In this document: piece after piece, positions 27,039 through 36,423 of the stretch | How the letters are laid out: each line of letters begins with the position of its first letter | Numbering within the stretch: the stretch's first letter is position 1 | NCBI GenBank assembly: GCA_944326455.1 | Contig: CALVEA010000006.1 | Location: forward strand, 1-64,000 | Origin: Candidatus Gastranaerophilales bacterium | GTDB taxonomy: Bacteria > Cyanobacteriota > Vampirovibrionia > Gastranaerophilales > Gastranaerophilaceae | Length of the DNA stretch: 64,000 nt | Direction of reading: 5' to 3' | The notes under the pieces: generated by a model | The model's database searches: none | What the model was told of the DNA's origin: nothing | What the model saw: only the letters and a program-made list of their open reading frames with translations | Translations under genes and position numbers: made by a program

Positions 27039-29303
27039 ATGAATAAAAGAATTCCCGGCTCAGACTTGGAAAAAGAGTTATTTAAAAATGTATATGACAA
27101 AACACCTGATTATATAAAAAATCTTAATCTGCTTGATTTTGATAATGAAAATGAATTTACATTTAAACTAAAAAGAGAGCATCTTTATCCTTATGATTCT
27201 GAAAAAAATCCGGAAGGTTTAAATTTGCTTGACTGGTTTGATAATTATGCAAAAGAGGCAAAAGTATCAACAGCAGGAATAAGAGGTCCGCAAAATATTT
27301 TGTTTCCGCAGGACACAAGATTCCCTATAAACCTCGTAGGCATTGTCCTCGCCACATTGGCTAAAGCCCTTGTTGCAAGAGAAAAATACCATGACAAAGA
27401 AATAATTAAACTTGCCGGCTCAGAAGTACGCTACAATTCAGAACTTTATCTTGACGCAATTGCAAGAATTCAAGCCGCACAAGGAATAAAAACTCTTACC
27501 CCTGTAGAAAGAAAAACCATTCCTATATGGCTGGCTTCATTTTTAGCGTTTAAACTTGATTTGGTTGGCGGAGAATACATTACTTCAAGCCACGGCATCT
27601 CTGTTAAAACTGCTACAAAAGACTTAAACTCACAGGGAAGCCAATACCTTCCGGAAGAGTCTCTTGAATTTGTAGATAAAATTAGCGAAATTTTTGCCCT
27701 TGCAGAAAAAAACGGTTCTTATGAAATCAAAATTGCAGCTAAAAAGAATCCGCTTATTGATGAAGAGGTTATGAAAAAGCTTAATGACGGGATTGATTTG
27801 TATGTAGAATACCTCAAATCCGGGGTAGCACAGAATCTTGAATCCGTTAAAAAAATGAATTCTAAAATTGTAATTGAAAGTGTCGGCGGCTGCGCATACA
27901 GAACTTTAAGCAGAGTTTTGGACAAGCTTGGAATTTCCGATAAATACACTTGGCACAATATTGAAGAAGATCCGTTCTTCCATTCTATCGGGAAATATGA
28001 TACCGACCCTAAAGGGAATAAAGTCTTCTATGATTACTCTGTAGATGCAACTGTTATAGCCAAAAGACCAAACGGCGAAAAATATTTCCCTGTTATAGAA
28101 TCTATGCATTATGAGGAATTTTTAAAAGATTCACCTTTAGGCACTATTGTTTTAATAACCGACCCGGATCATGACAGACTTACCGTCTGCCAAATTGAAG
28201 CTGTTGGGAACACACCGGCTCTTGATGAATATGGAATTTCATACATACAGCTGGATGAGGAACGAGTTTTAACTGTCTATACTGCAAATCAAGCCTTTTT
28301 AATGCTTATGGACTACAGAGTAAGACAACTTAAAACCCAAGGTAAATTTAAAGATCATCCGAGATTTATGATAAAAACCACAGCATCTGCCTTGAGTTGG
28401 GATGAATGGGCAAAGAAACATGACATTAATGTAGTCAATGTTCCTGTCGGATTCAAAGAAATCGCAAACATAATGAAAAAAGTTGAACTTCAAATCCGGG
28501 AAAATCCTGACAAAAATGTTTTTGTTGATGATGTTTTCGGCAATACCATTAACCTGGGTGTTCAGCCGAGACTAATTTTCGGAGGAGAAGAATCCGGCGG
28601 AATGATTATGGGACCGGAAAACTTGATAGAATCTCTGGCTGGAAGAAAAGCTATTGCTATGAGAGAAAAGAGTGCCACGGAAGCAATCATTGTAGCCTCC
28701 TCTCTTGCTGCAAGACTGGAAGAAGACAACAAAACACTTTCAGAATATTTAACAGAGATATTTGATAAAAATAATATTGCTGCAAAATTTGATGTAAGAG
28801 AAGATATTTCATATTACAACGAATCGGAGCCGGATATCGAGAAACTTAAGCTGGCAAAAGTAGAGGGCGAGAAGAAAAGAACTAAAAATGATTTATTTTT
28901 CCTCTCCCTGGCTATTGCTGCAAGAAAAAATCTTGCAAGCTTGGAAGCTATTATTAAAGTTTTAAACAATGCTTTTGCAGAACTTAATTTTGATAATCTA
29001 AAAGCTGTTAAGTTTGTCGGTGACGGAACTTATCTTGAATTTGCGGGGAAATACGTTGAAATCAGACCGTCAGGCACAGACGCCAAAACAAAAGCATACG
29101 CCGGAGGAGAAAATCTGGAAGAAATTTCAATGTTCGCGAGAGTTCTTGGAAATTATTCCGGAGAAAGAACTGAACTTCACAAAGAACTGATTCCGGATGA
29201 GCTATATGAAGGTTCAAAAGAAATAGCTTTGAATTACTATTCAGACTTTGTAGATAAGGGAGCTGATAAACAGGGATTTGTTATTCCTGAATATAAGTTT
29301 TAG
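27039..29303 (+). CDS. Large phosphoglucomutase/phosphomannomutase family protein
   Basis: The 754-aa protein belongs to the alpha-D-phosphohexomutases, which interconvert hexose 1- and 6-phosphates. The catalytic serine is probably S184 in ITSSHGIS (the usual TASHNP is altered). The metal loop is TDPDHDRLTV, the sugar loop FGGEESGGM and the phosphate loop RPSGTDAKTKAYAGG. It is much longer than the usual 450-580 aa because of insertions. With glgA and the GT35 protein it probably links glycogen to glycolysis. Confidence 0.85.
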   Translation: MNKRIPGSDLEKELFKNVYDKTPDYIKNLNLLDFDNENEFTFKLKREHLYPYDSEKNPEGLNLLDWFDNYAKEAKVSTAGIRGPQNILFPQDTRFPINLVGIVLATLAKALVAREKYHDKEIIKLAGSEVRYNSELYLDAIARIQAAQGIKTLTPVERKTIPIWLASFLAFKLDLVGGEYITSSHGISVKTATKDLNSQGSQYLPEESLEFVDKISEIFALAEKNGSYEIKIAAKKNPLIDEEVMKKLNDGIDLYVEYLKSGVAQNLESVKKMNSKIVIESVGGCAYRTLSRVLDKLGISDKYTWHNIEEDPFFHSIGKYDTDPKGNKVFYDYSVDATVIAKRPNGEKYFPVIESMHYEEFLKDSPLGTIVLITDPDHDRLTVCQIEAVGNTPALDEYGISYIQLDEERVLTVYTANQAFLMLMDYRVRQLKTQGKFKDHPRFMIKTTASALSWDEWAKKHDINVVNVPVGFKEIANIMKKVELQIRENPDKNVFVDDVFGNTINLGVQPRLIFGGEESGGMIMGPENLIESLAGRKAIAMREKSATEAIIVASSLAARLEEDNKTLSEYLTEIFDKNNIAAKFDVREDISYYNESEPDIEKLKLAKVEGEKKRTKNDLFFLSLAIAARKNLASLEAIIKVLNNAFAELNFDNLKAVKFVGDGTYLEFAGKYVEIRPSGTDAKTKAYAGGENLEEISMFARVLGNYSGERTELHKELIPDELYEGSKEIALNYYSDFVDKGADKQGFVIPEYKF

Positions 29304-29305
29304 GT

Positions 29306-29740
29306 ATGGGATTGTCTTTTAACGGAATAAAAAAATACTGGTTTAATCTCTCCGATAAGATACGATTTTTACTTATCGGAGGGATTAATGCAGGAATTTC
29401 TTATATTATATATTCGCTTTCTGTTTTTATATTGGGCGAACATTCATACCAAATATCTCTTGCTATAGCCTGGATTGTCTCTTCAATAACTTCCTTTACA
29501 ACCCAAAGGCTTTTTGTTTTCAACATCCCGGGAAACATCCTTAAACAATACTTAAAATGCTGTACTACTTGGGTGTTCAGTTATTTAATAAATGCATTTT
29601 TGTTAGAGCTGTTTGTACAAAAAATGCACATAAATGTTTATCTTGCGCAAATTATTGCTACACTTATTGCAGCAGGCTTTACATATATTTTGTTTAAAAA
29701 GTTTGCTTTTAGGAGAAAAAAGAGTGAATCTGCTATTTGA
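29306..29740 (+). CDS. GtrA-like membrane protein
   Basis: The 144-aa protein has four membrane segments and the GtrA-type start FLLIGGINAGISYIIYSLSVF, plus TTQRLFVF. GtrA proteins are proposed flippases or helpers for lipid-linked sugars. It starts 3 bp after the phosphohexomutase stop and overlaps rnhB by 17 bp, so all three are co-transcribed. Confidence 0.85.
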   Translation: MGLSFNGIKKYWFNLSDKIRFLLIGGINAGISYIIYSLSVFILGEHSYQISLAIAWIVSSITSFTTQRLFVFNIPGNILKQYLKCCTTWVFSYLINAFLLELFVQKMHINVYLAQIIATLIAAGFTYILFKKFAFRRKKSESAI

Positions 29741-30350
29741 ATTTGACAAACAGTTTAATTGCCCGGTAATAGGCACAGATGAAGCTGGAAGAGGACCTGC
29801 TGCCGGCGGTGTTTATGCAGCAGCTGTATATTTTGAAAATGTAACAGGTGGTTTGATTAAAGATTTAGAAATTTTAAATGATTCAAAAAAATTAACTCCT
29901 AAAAAACGGGAATCAATTTACGATATTATTAAAAACAATACTGTTAATGAGATTGTTTGCGTAGAAGTTGATGAAATTGAAACAATTAATATCTTGAATT
30001 CTTCACTCAAAGCAATGAAAGCTGCCTGCGAAAGTGTAATTAAAAAAGCCGGAATAGAGGGTTTAACACTTGTTGACGGGAATAAATTAATCAAAGATTA
30101 TATTTATCCTCAAAAATTTGTTATAAAAGGCGACTCTCAATCGGCATCCATTGCAGCCGCAAGTATTTTAGCAAAAGTAACCAGAGACAGATATATGCAA
30201 AAACTTGATGAAGAATTCCCAATGTACAATTGGAGAAAAAATGCCGGCTATCTAACTGCAGAGCATTTAAAAGCTATTGATAAATACGGATTATCAAAAT
30301 ATCACAGACCTTCTTTTTTAAAAAAACATTTTGCAAAAGTATCTGATTAA
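29724..30350 (+). CDS. rnhB: Ribonuclease HII
   Basis: I place the start at GTG 29724 (208 aa), with AGGAG 8 nt upstream; the longer frame back to 29634 is shadow of gtrA. It removes ribonucleotides from DNA. Catalytic acids are in GTDEAGRGP (D, E), the D of LVDGNK, and the later RDRYM/DEEFP region; KGDSQSASIAAASILAKVTRD is diagnostic. Confidence 0.95.
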   Translation: MNLLFEFDKQFNCPVIGTDEAGRGPAAGGVYAAAVYFENVTGGLIKDLEILNDSKKLTPKKRESIYDIIKNNTVNEIVCVEVDEIETINILNSSLKAMKAACESVIKKAGIEGLTLVDGNKLIKDYIYPQKFVIKGDSQSASIAAASILAKVTRDRYMQKLDEEFPMYNWRKNAGYLTAEHLKAIDKYGLSKYHRPSFLKKHFAKVSD

Positions 30351-30499
30351 AATTCATTAAAGCTGTTTGACAAAATAATTATATATAACTAATCCAAAAG
30401 TATTATTTCTTAACATTTCTTTACATTTGAATTTTTTAGATTATTCCTGGCTTACAGGCTTATTATTTGCATTTCAGCAGAATTTTTTAAACATGAATA

Positions 30500-30528
30500 T
30501 TGATTATATGTTATGTTGTTGATATAAG
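30500..30528 (+). promoter_or_regulatory. Promoter of the GT35 gene
   Basis: TTGATT (30500-30505), exactly 17 nt, TATAAG (30523-30528). The leader of about 45 nt includes an AAAGG/CCTTT hairpin around 30530-30553. The remaining 230-bp gap after rnhB shows nothing else. Confidence 0.6.
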
Positions 30529-30581
30529 TTAAAGGGGGCTTTATAGTCCTTTAGTAGTACACATAAAAAAAGGTTAAGATT

Positions 30582-32273
30582 ATGACATTACCAAATGTAG
30601 CCTATTTCTCAATGGAAATAGCAATGGATCAATCTCTGAGCACATACTCAGGAGGTTTAGGATTTTTAGCAGGTTCACATATGTTATCAGCAGGCTATCT
30701 GCAAATGCCTATGGTTGGTGTGACTATGTTATGGTCATACGGTTATTATGACCAGAGAATCGACCATTCAGGAAACGTTGAAGTAGCTTACATCAGAAAA
30801 TATTATGATTATTTGACTGATACCGGAATTGTAGTTGATGTTGATACATTCGGTGAAAAAGTCAAAGTTAAAGCTTATAGAGTTGAACCTGAATTATTCG
30901 GCACATGCCCGGTCTATTTATTAACAACGGATATTGATGGCAACAGCGATTGGGCAAAGAGCATTTCTCATAAACTTTATGACGGAAATGAAAAAATCAG
31001 AATTGCTCAAGAAACTGTTCTTGGTGTTGCCGGTATTAGAGTACTTCAAGCTGCAGGATACAATTTTGACGTTGTTCACATGAACGAAGGTCATGCATTA
31101 CCTGCTGCATTTGAACTTTTAAGACAATACAACGGTAACTTAGAAGAAGTTAAGAAAAGAACCGTATTTACAACTCACACTCCTGTTGCAGCAGGAAACG
31201 AAGTTCACTGGGTAGATACTCTTCTTGAAGGCGGTTTCTTTGCAGGAGCTTCCCGCGAAACAGCTATTCAGCTCGGCGGTGAAAACTTCTCTTTAACAGT
31301 TGCTGCACTTAGAATGTCAAGAATTGCAAACGCAGTTTCTCAGCTTCACGGTCTTGTTGCAAACAAAATGTGGGAATGGGTTGACGGCAGATGCCCTATC
31401 AGAGCTATTACAAATGCTGTTAATCTTCATTACTGGCAGGATCAAAGAATGCACGGCGACAAAACTTTAGATCAGCTTTTAGCAGCTAAAAGAGAAATGA
31501 AAGAAGAACTCTTCAAATATGTTGCAAATGTTGCCGGTAAAAGATTTGACCCTGATGTATTAACTATTACCTGGGCAAGAAGATTTGCTGATTACAAACG
31601 TGCATGGTTAATTTTGATGGATAAAGACAGAATTAACAAGCTTTTGGAAGAAAACAAAGTTCAAATTATTTTTGCAGGTAAATTCCATCCGGATGATGTT
31701 ATGGGTAAAGAGATGTTCAACAAACTTCTTAACCGCTCACATACATTGAAAAATGTTGTTGTTCTTCCGGGTTATGAATTACAGTTATCAGGCATGCTCA
31801 AACGCGGTACTGATGTTTGGTTAAACACTCCGCTTAGACCGTTTGAAGCTTCCGGTACTTCTGGTATGTCTGCTAATGCTAACGGTGCTATTCACCTTTC
31901 TATCTATGACGGATGGGCTGTTGAAGGTACATTTAACGGCATTAACGGTTATACTGTTGAATACCCTGGTCTTGATGATGAAATGCCTTGGGAAGAAAGA
32001 CATTGGAAAGACCATGAATGCTTGATGGAAATCATTGAAAATCAGATTATTCCTACTTACTACAATAACAAGCAGGAATGGGCCAGATTAATGAGACAAG
32101 CAATCAGAACTTCTGAAGCTTACTTCAATTCAGACAGAATGGTTATTGAGTACTACAACAGATTGTATGCACCAATAGCTCATGATGATTGTTCAGCAGG
32201 CGAAAAGAAAAAGGAAATGAATATTACTGAAACTCCTACTTTCGATGCTTGGACATACTCTAATATTAAATAA
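30582..32273 (+). CDS. Short GT35 alpha-glucan phosphorylase homologue lacking the PLP lysine
   Basis: The 563-aa protein matches the alpha-glucan phosphorylase family: AYFSMEIAMDQ, STYSGGLGFLAGSHM, MNEGHALPAAFELL, HTPVAAGNEVHW, ITWARRFADYKRAWLIL, IIFAGKFHPDD and DVWLNTPLRPFEASGTSGM. After that GTSGM the family has the Lys that carries PLP (GMKAALNG); here it reads GMSANANG, with S430 in its place. Catalysis by the classical phosphate-PLP mechanism is therefore unlikely. It may be a glycosyltransferase, regulator or altered phosphorylase. It is also shorter than typical (650-850 aa). Codons are clean, so it looks functional. Confidence 0.85.
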   Translation: MTLPNVAYFSMEIAMDQSLSTYSGGLGFLAGSHMLSAGYLQMPMVGVTMLWSYGYYDQRIDHSGNVEVAYIRKYYDYLTDTGIVVDVDTFGEKVKVKAYRVEPELFGTCPVYLLTTDIDGNSDWAKSISHKLYDGNEKIRIAQETVLGVAGIRVLQAAGYNFDVVHMNEGHALPAAFELLRQYNGNLEEVKKRTVFTTHTPVAAGNEVHWVDTLLEGGFFAGASRETAIQLGGENFSLTVAALRMSRIANAVSQLHGLVANKMWEWVDGRCPIRAITNAVNLHYWQDQRMHGDKTLDQLLAAKREMKEELFKYVANVAGKRFDPDVLTITWARRFADYKRAWLILMDKDRINKLLEENKVQIIFAGKFHPDDVMGKEMFNKLLNRSHTLKNVVVLPGYELQLSGMLKRGTDVWLNTPLRPFEASGTSGMSANANGAIHLSIYDGWAVEGTFNGINGYTVEYPGLDDEMPWEERHWKDHECLMEIIENQIIPTYYNNKQEWARLMRQAIRTSEAYFNSDRMVIEYYNRLYAPIAHDDCSAGEKKKEMNITETPTFDAWTYSNIK

Positions 32274-32298
32274 CACTTAAAGTGTGATAAAGGGGTAA

Positions 32299-32341
32299 AA
32301 TAACGAGACGGCGGTGGCAAAGCCACCGCCGTCTCGTTATT
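32299..32341. terminator. Very stable bidirectional terminator
   Basis: A perfect 20-bp stem with an AAA loop, core GAGACGGCGGTGGC/GCCACCGCCGTCTC, lies between convergent GT35 and dusB genes. Its GC content is far above the surroundings. Confidence 0.85.
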
Positions 32342-32353
32342 CATTAATTAAAA

Positions 32354-33307
32354 CTACCTTGACAACTGAATTCTATCCAAAAGAGAGAGAATTTCTTTCA
32401 AATTATCCATTAAGACCAGCTCTCCTCTGCACTTTGAAGCACCGGGAAAGCCGTTTACATAATAAGGATAGAATTTCCTTACAAACTTAATACCCACATC
32501 TTCACCGCGGAATTCAACTTCTTTCATAAGATGTTTTTTCATTCCTTCAATCTTCTCTTCCAAAGTCGGAGGGGGTAAATATTCCCCGATTTGAAGATAT
32601 CTTTCTATTCTTGAGATTAAAGTTACATCGCCTAAAACTCCGCGCCCTACCGCAACACCGTCAGCTTGCGAATCTTCAAGACATTGAACCGCTGCCTCAA
32701 TAGATGTCACATCTCCGTTTGCAAAAACCGGAATATCAACATTTTTCTTAAGCTCTGATATCTTCTTCCAATCAGCCTTACCGCCGTACATCTGAGAACG
32801 GGTTCTGCCATGAATTGTTATAAAATCCGCTCCCGCTTCCTGCATCTTTTCCCCAAATTCAACAAAATTAAGCTCATCCATTGTGTAACCTAAGCGGAAT
32901 TTTACGGAAACAGGCAAAGAAATCTGAGATTTAATTGTTTTTACGATATTTTGCGCCAGCTCAACATTTCTCATAAGTGCACAGCCGTCGGTACCTTTAA
33001 CAACTTTATTAACCGGGCAGCCCATATTTATATCAATCATATCCGCAAACTTTTCCAGATACTTAGCGCCATCAGCCATCATCTGGGGCTTATGACCGCT
33101 GAGCTGATAAGATATCGGAGAATGATTTTTCCCTCTGGCAACTATATCCACATCTTTAACTTGATTAAGAGCTTCTGAACTAATCATTTCTGTAGTCAAA
33201 AGACATGTTTTAGAATGTTCTCTTATAAGAGAGCGTAAAACATAATCCGTTATTCCAGCCATCGGAGCAAGAGAGACTCTGCTTGAAATTAAATCTTTAA
33301 CCTGCAT
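32354..33307 (-). CDS. dusB: tRNA-dihydrouridine synthase, DusB type
   Basis: The 317-aa FMN enzyme reduces uridines in tRNA D loops. SLAPMAGITDYVLRSL, the catalytic cysteine in INMGCPVNKVVKGTDG, ITIHGRTRSQMY, VFANGDVTS and GVAVGRGVLGD are all present. Length is standard. The start overlaps the end of the exported TPR gene by 11 bp. Confidence 0.95.
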   Translation of the reverse strand: MQVKDLISSRVSLAPMAGITDYVLRSLIREHSKTCLLTTEMISSEALNQVKDVDIVARGKNHSPISYQLSGHKPQMMADGAKYLEKFADMIDINMGCPVNKVVKGTDGCALMRNVELAQNIVKTIKSQISLPVSVKFRLGYTMDELNFVEFGEKMQEAGADFITIHGRTRSQMYGGKADWKKISELKKNVDIPVFANGDVTSIEAAVQCLEDSQADGVAVGRGVLGDVTLISRIERYLQIGEYLPPPTLEEKIEGMKKHLMKEVEFRGEDVGIKFVRKFYPYYVNGFPGASKCRGELVLMDNLKEILSLLDRIQLSR

Positions 33308-35426
33308 ACGGCTTTAATTCTTCCACCCTTGTTTTTGCATATTTGAGGTACTCATCATCTGTAGTATAGCTTGAGATAAAGATATTATAGTATTTATAGG
33401 CTTCTTTATATTTTTCTAAAGTATCATAGTCGACAGCCAGCATATAATTCGCTATAGGCAAATCTTTTGAATACTTTAACACATTTAAGTACTCGTTAAT
33501 TGCAAGCTGCCTTTTATTCTGTTCATCATAGATTAAGCCTCTATAATAGTACGCATAGGCATTTCCGGCTTCCTTCTTAATAACCTCATTGAACTTGGTT
33601 AAAGCCGATTGAAAATCATTTTTCTCAAAAAGGTCAATTCCCTCATTCAAAGCACCCAAAGAATAATTTTGTAATACATAAGTCAGCAGATTTTTTGCCT
33701 CTGATTCAGGATTAAGACTTATTGCTTTTTTGAGATAAGTTTCTGCATCCATCCACTTTTGCTGCTCAGAATATAAGTAACCTATATAATAAGGAATTTC
33801 AGCATTCTTAGGGTTAATCTGTTCTGCTTTTCTATAATATTCAATAGCCTTGTCATAATTTTCCATTGCCTGATAAGAAGCAGCCGCACCAATCATAGAA
33901 TCCTCTGTTGCCGGAGATATCGCTAAATACTGCTGTAAAGCCCTATTATAATCTTTGTTCTCATAACTTTGCGAAGCTTCTGAGAGGGCAGTGGAAGCTG
34001 AATCTTTTTGAACATTCTGCAATGTTTTTAAAACCAGGTTGTTTGCAGGGAATTTTGTTTTTGCATTATTTAAAACCGCAACTGCATTATTATAGTCATT
34101 TTTAGCCGCATAACAGATAGCTAAATTAACATAAGCATCAACATTTGTACTTCCTGATGATATAACAGCTCTGTAAGCTTTTATTGCCTCATCCATTTTA
34201 TTTTCCTTATGAAGCTTATAAGCATAATCATAAAGCATATTTTGAGCAGACTTGTCGGAGGAGTTTTTAGCTAAATAATCAATATACTCATCAGGAGACA
34301 TAGCTGCCTGCATCACGCCTGCAATCTCCGCTTTAGCTGTTATATTAGCCGGATCCAAGGAAAGGACTTTGTTATACAATTCAAGAGCGCCTTTTTTATC
34401 TCCCATTTCAGAAAGCGCCTGAGCCTTATACAAGTTTGCCTGAACATTGTCAGGGTACAAGGTTAAGACAGAATCATACGATTGAATTGCCTTTTGAAAA
34501 TCTTTTCGCTGCTGAAAAAGAGTTCCGACATTAAGTCTTGTATTAACATTTCCAGGATTAAGCTGCTCAGCTTTGCCATAGTAGCTTAATGCTGTTTCAA
34601 AATCTCCTTGCGCCTGTTTAATAGCACCTATATTTGCATTAAGTTCCGCATCGGAAGGAGTTTGAGCGAGCTTTTTAAGGTAAATTCTTTCTAACGCATA
34701 AAGGATTTCCATATCTCCTTTGCTGTTAGCAAGGGCATAATTGTACTGCTCTACTGCTTCGTCAAACCTGCCAAGCTTATCAAGCGTACGTGCATATTTC
34801 ATTCTTAGCGCACTATTTGTTGGAGCCAAATCCAAAGCTGTTTTATAATAATCCGCAGACCTTGGCTCGTTTGCCAAAAGCTTCATTAAATCTGCAATCT
34901 GTTCATTTGATTGCGGGGCAAGCTTTTCATTCTGCGCCGCTTGGGAAAATTCATAAGCTGCAGCAGAAAAATTCCCTACTGCACGTAATTCTTCAGCAGT
35001 TTTGTAGCGCGAAGAAGCTGTTTTGTCAAAACTCATAACATTAAGACATTGATTTAAATTCTCATTAGCCGAAGCTATCATTGCCGCAGAGTTTTGAACA
35101 GTTTGCTCTTTAGTCGGATACATTCTTAAATAAAAAAGTGCACTCCTAAAATCGTTAGCAGCTTTGTTATAATTCTTTTCCTGATTGGCATAGTATGTTG
35201 CTCTTGCCAAATATGAATTGATAAGCCCTATTCTGGCAGAATTGTCTAAATAATTGATTCTTAACGCTTTTCTAAAATCAACAATAGCTGAAGAGTACTG
35301 CCCCTGAGCCAGATAGCTCTGCGCGGAATTGTAATACTGAGTAAACATGCCTGTTGAAGCGCTAAAAACAGGCATTGATGCCGAAACTACTAAAAAACAG
35401 ACTGTCCCTAATAAAGCTTTTTTCAT
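33297..35426 (-). CDS. Exported TPR-repeat protein
   Basis: The 709-aa protein starts with a signal peptide (about 1-23, cleavage near SASMPVFSA-S). About 18 TPR units follow to the end. It probably acts in the periplasm or at the envelope as a scaffold. There is no Shine-Dalgarno; TAAAAT ends 6 nt before the ATG, suggesting a leaderless mRNA, though no good -35 is seen. dusB follows in the same operon. Confidence 0.85.
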   Translation of the reverse strand: MKKALLGTVCFLVVSASMPVFSASTGMFTQYYNSAQSYLAQGQYSSAIVDFRKALRINYLDNSARIGLINSYLARATYYANQEKNYNKAANDFRSALFYLRMYPTKEQTVQNSAAMIASANENLNQCLNVMSFDKTASSRYKTAEELRAVGNFSAAAYEFSQAAQNEKLAPQSNEQIADLMKLLANEPRSADYYKTALDLAPTNSALRMKYARTLDKLGRFDEAVEQYNYALANSKGDMEILYALERIYLKKLAQTPSDAELNANIGAIKQAQGDFETALSYYGKAEQLNPGNVNTRLNVGTLFQQRKDFQKAIQSYDSVLTLYPDNVQANLYKAQALSEMGDKKGALELYNKVLSLDPANITAKAEIAGVMQAAMSPDEYIDYLAKNSSDKSAQNMLYDYAYKLHKENKMDEAIKAYRAVISSGSTNVDAYVNLAICYAAKNDYNNAVAVLNNAKTKFPANNLVLKTLQNVQKDSASTALSEASQSYENKDYNRALQQYLAISPATEDSMIGAAASYQAMENYDKAIEYYRKAEQINPKNAEIPYYIGYLYSEQQKWMDAETYLKKAISLNPESEAKNLLTYVLQNYSLGALNEGIDLFEKNDFQSALTKFNEVIKKEAGNAYAYYYRGLIYDEQNKRQLAINEYLNVLKYSKDLPIANYMLAVDYDTLEKYKEAYKYYNIFISSYTTDDEYLKYAKTRVEELKPYAG

Positions 35427-35432
35427 AACAAT

Positions 35433-35438
35433 ATTTTA
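35433..35438 (-). promoter_or_regulatory. Possible leaderless -10 of the exported TPR gene
   Basis: The minus strand reads TAAAAT, ATTGTT, ATG. A convincing -35 is missing. Confidence 0.4.
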
Positions 35439-35510
35439 CTACAAGATAAAAAAAATACATACTCTTCAAGGGGGTAAATGAGGTGGTTTATATATCGCGA
35501 ATTGTAAATC

Positions 35511-35590
35511 AGCGATTGAGTGACTAAGCGCGAGCTGTGAATCGTGAATCGTGGCAGTGACTAAGTGACTGAGTGCTTAAGTGATTGAGC
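35511..35590 (-). repeat. Degenerate octamer repeat (TCACTNAG family)
   Basis: On the minus strand, units such as CACTCAGT and CACTTAGT follow one another, as in the larger arrays at 59.6-60.4 kb. The rest of the 35427-36013 gap holds the hairpin element, a 37-bp repeat and promoter-like motifs listed separately; no gene is seen. Confidence 0.6.
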
Positions 35591-35725
35591 TATTGCCTCT
35601 CCTTAAGAAAAGGAAATAGTTCAGGTATTTTTCGACAGAAAAATACAGCAGTGCGTGCTTTCTTTTTCTTTAGGTACTTTTCTTTTTCTTTGCTTCGCAA
35701 ATAAAGAAAAAGAAAAGTACAAACT
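35590..35725 (-). repeat. Hairpin repeat element, copy 2 (inverted)
   Basis: The 18-bp stem is conserved (35674-35691 with 35703-35720), with an 11-nt loop. The second hairpin reads GTATTTTTC-GACA-GAAAAATAC (35625-35646): compared with copy 1 a G-C pair has become A-T by paired changes. The third hairpin is eroded. Confidence 0.8.
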
Positions 35726-35752
35726 ATATTTATTATAATTCTATATAATCAG

Positions 35753-35789
35753 CACCCACCTCAATCCTCCCTCACAAGGGAGGAAGATT
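35753..35789 (+). repeat. 37-bp dispersed repeat, copy 1
   Basis: Identical over 37 bp to 60252-60288. It contains CCTCCCT-CACAA-GGGAGG-like pairing and resembles the DUF559 cassette ends in composition. Confidence 0.7.
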
Positions 35790-35899
35790 GTCCATGATTC
35801 ATAAAAAAAAACTGACTCTCAATGAAGCCAGTCTAAGTATTTTCTCTAATAATTTTGGGAGGAGATTTGGGGATAGTTGATACATGGCATGCTACTATA

Positions 35900-35951
35900 A
35901 ATTTTGTAAACATGGTACATGCCTGATAAAAAGTTTTACAAAACTTAATAC
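35900..35951. promoter_or_regulatory. Promoter-like relic with TTTTGTAAACATG and AAGTTTTACAAAACTT motifs
   Basis: TTTTGTAAACATGGTA (35903-35918) matches 36342-36357 upstream of the 711-aa gene. A near-palindrome AAGTTTTACAAAACTTAATA (35931-35950) matches 39503-39517. The following AATACTTTATAT is also shared with 36387-36398, so this looks like a duplicated regulatory region without its gene. Confidence 0.5.
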
Positions 35952-36013
35952 TTTATATTCAAATATGATGCAGATTTTAAGCAAGATCCGGCAAATGGCA
36001 CAAAACAAAAAAC

Positions 36014-36202
36014 TTAGCCTAAAAGCTCGGTTAACAAAGCAGCATTTTCTTCAGCTTTAAGATTATTAGAAATTTTATTGCGTTTAATATATACTCTCAA
36101 AGCTTCACGAATCAATTCACTTCTTGTTCTTTGTTCGGAATTAGCTATATTATCTACTTTTGTTAAGAAGTCGTTAGACATAGAAATCAATACACGTGCC
36201 AT
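36014..36202 (-). CDS. Ribbon-helix-helix (CopG/Arc-type) regulator
   Basis: ATG 36202 (62 aa) has GGAGGG 3-4 nt upstream; the open frame further upstream is not coding. The protein shows RVLISMSNDFLTKVDNIA and RTRSELIREALRVYIKR, the beta-strand and helix-helix of an RHH DNA-binding dimer. Such proteins are antitoxins or small repressors. No toxin gene adjoins. It is divergent from the 711-aa gene, and the shared motif at 36338 lies between them, so regulation of that gene is plausible. Confidence 0.8.
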   Translation of the reverse strand: MARVLISMSNDFLTKVDNIANSEQRTRSELIREALRVYIKRNKISNNLKAEENAALLTELLG

Positions 36203-36336
36203 ATTCCCTCCATAATCACACTCTATTATATCATATAAATAGTTTATTACAAGAGTATATCTACAATATATTAATAAATCGTTACCAAGAGACATAATCA
36301 TGCTCAAACATAGAAGCAGCATGTATTTCCATGATG

Positions 36337-36354
36337 TTAAGTTTTGTAAACATG
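36337..36354 (+). promoter_or_regulatory. Shared motif TTAAGTTTTGTAAAC upstream of the 711-aa gene
   Basis: The motif lies about 70-87 bp before the ATG. The same motif in the same orientation lies about 91-107 bp before the start of the 279-aa gene. Confidence 0.5.
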
Positions 36355-36423
36355 TTATATAAACCTGTCAATTCATGCAAAGATAAATACTTTATATATA
36401 TAACGAGAACTATTAAGAGGACA

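Noticed and set aside
29634..29723. Longer start for rnhB
   Set aside because: These codons overlap gtrA in another frame; GTG 29724 has AGGAG and gives the normal RNase HII length.
36203..36322. Longer start of the RHH regulator
   Set aside because: The extra 40 residues are non-conserved and hydrophobic; ATG 36202 has GGAGGG and gives a standard RHH protein.
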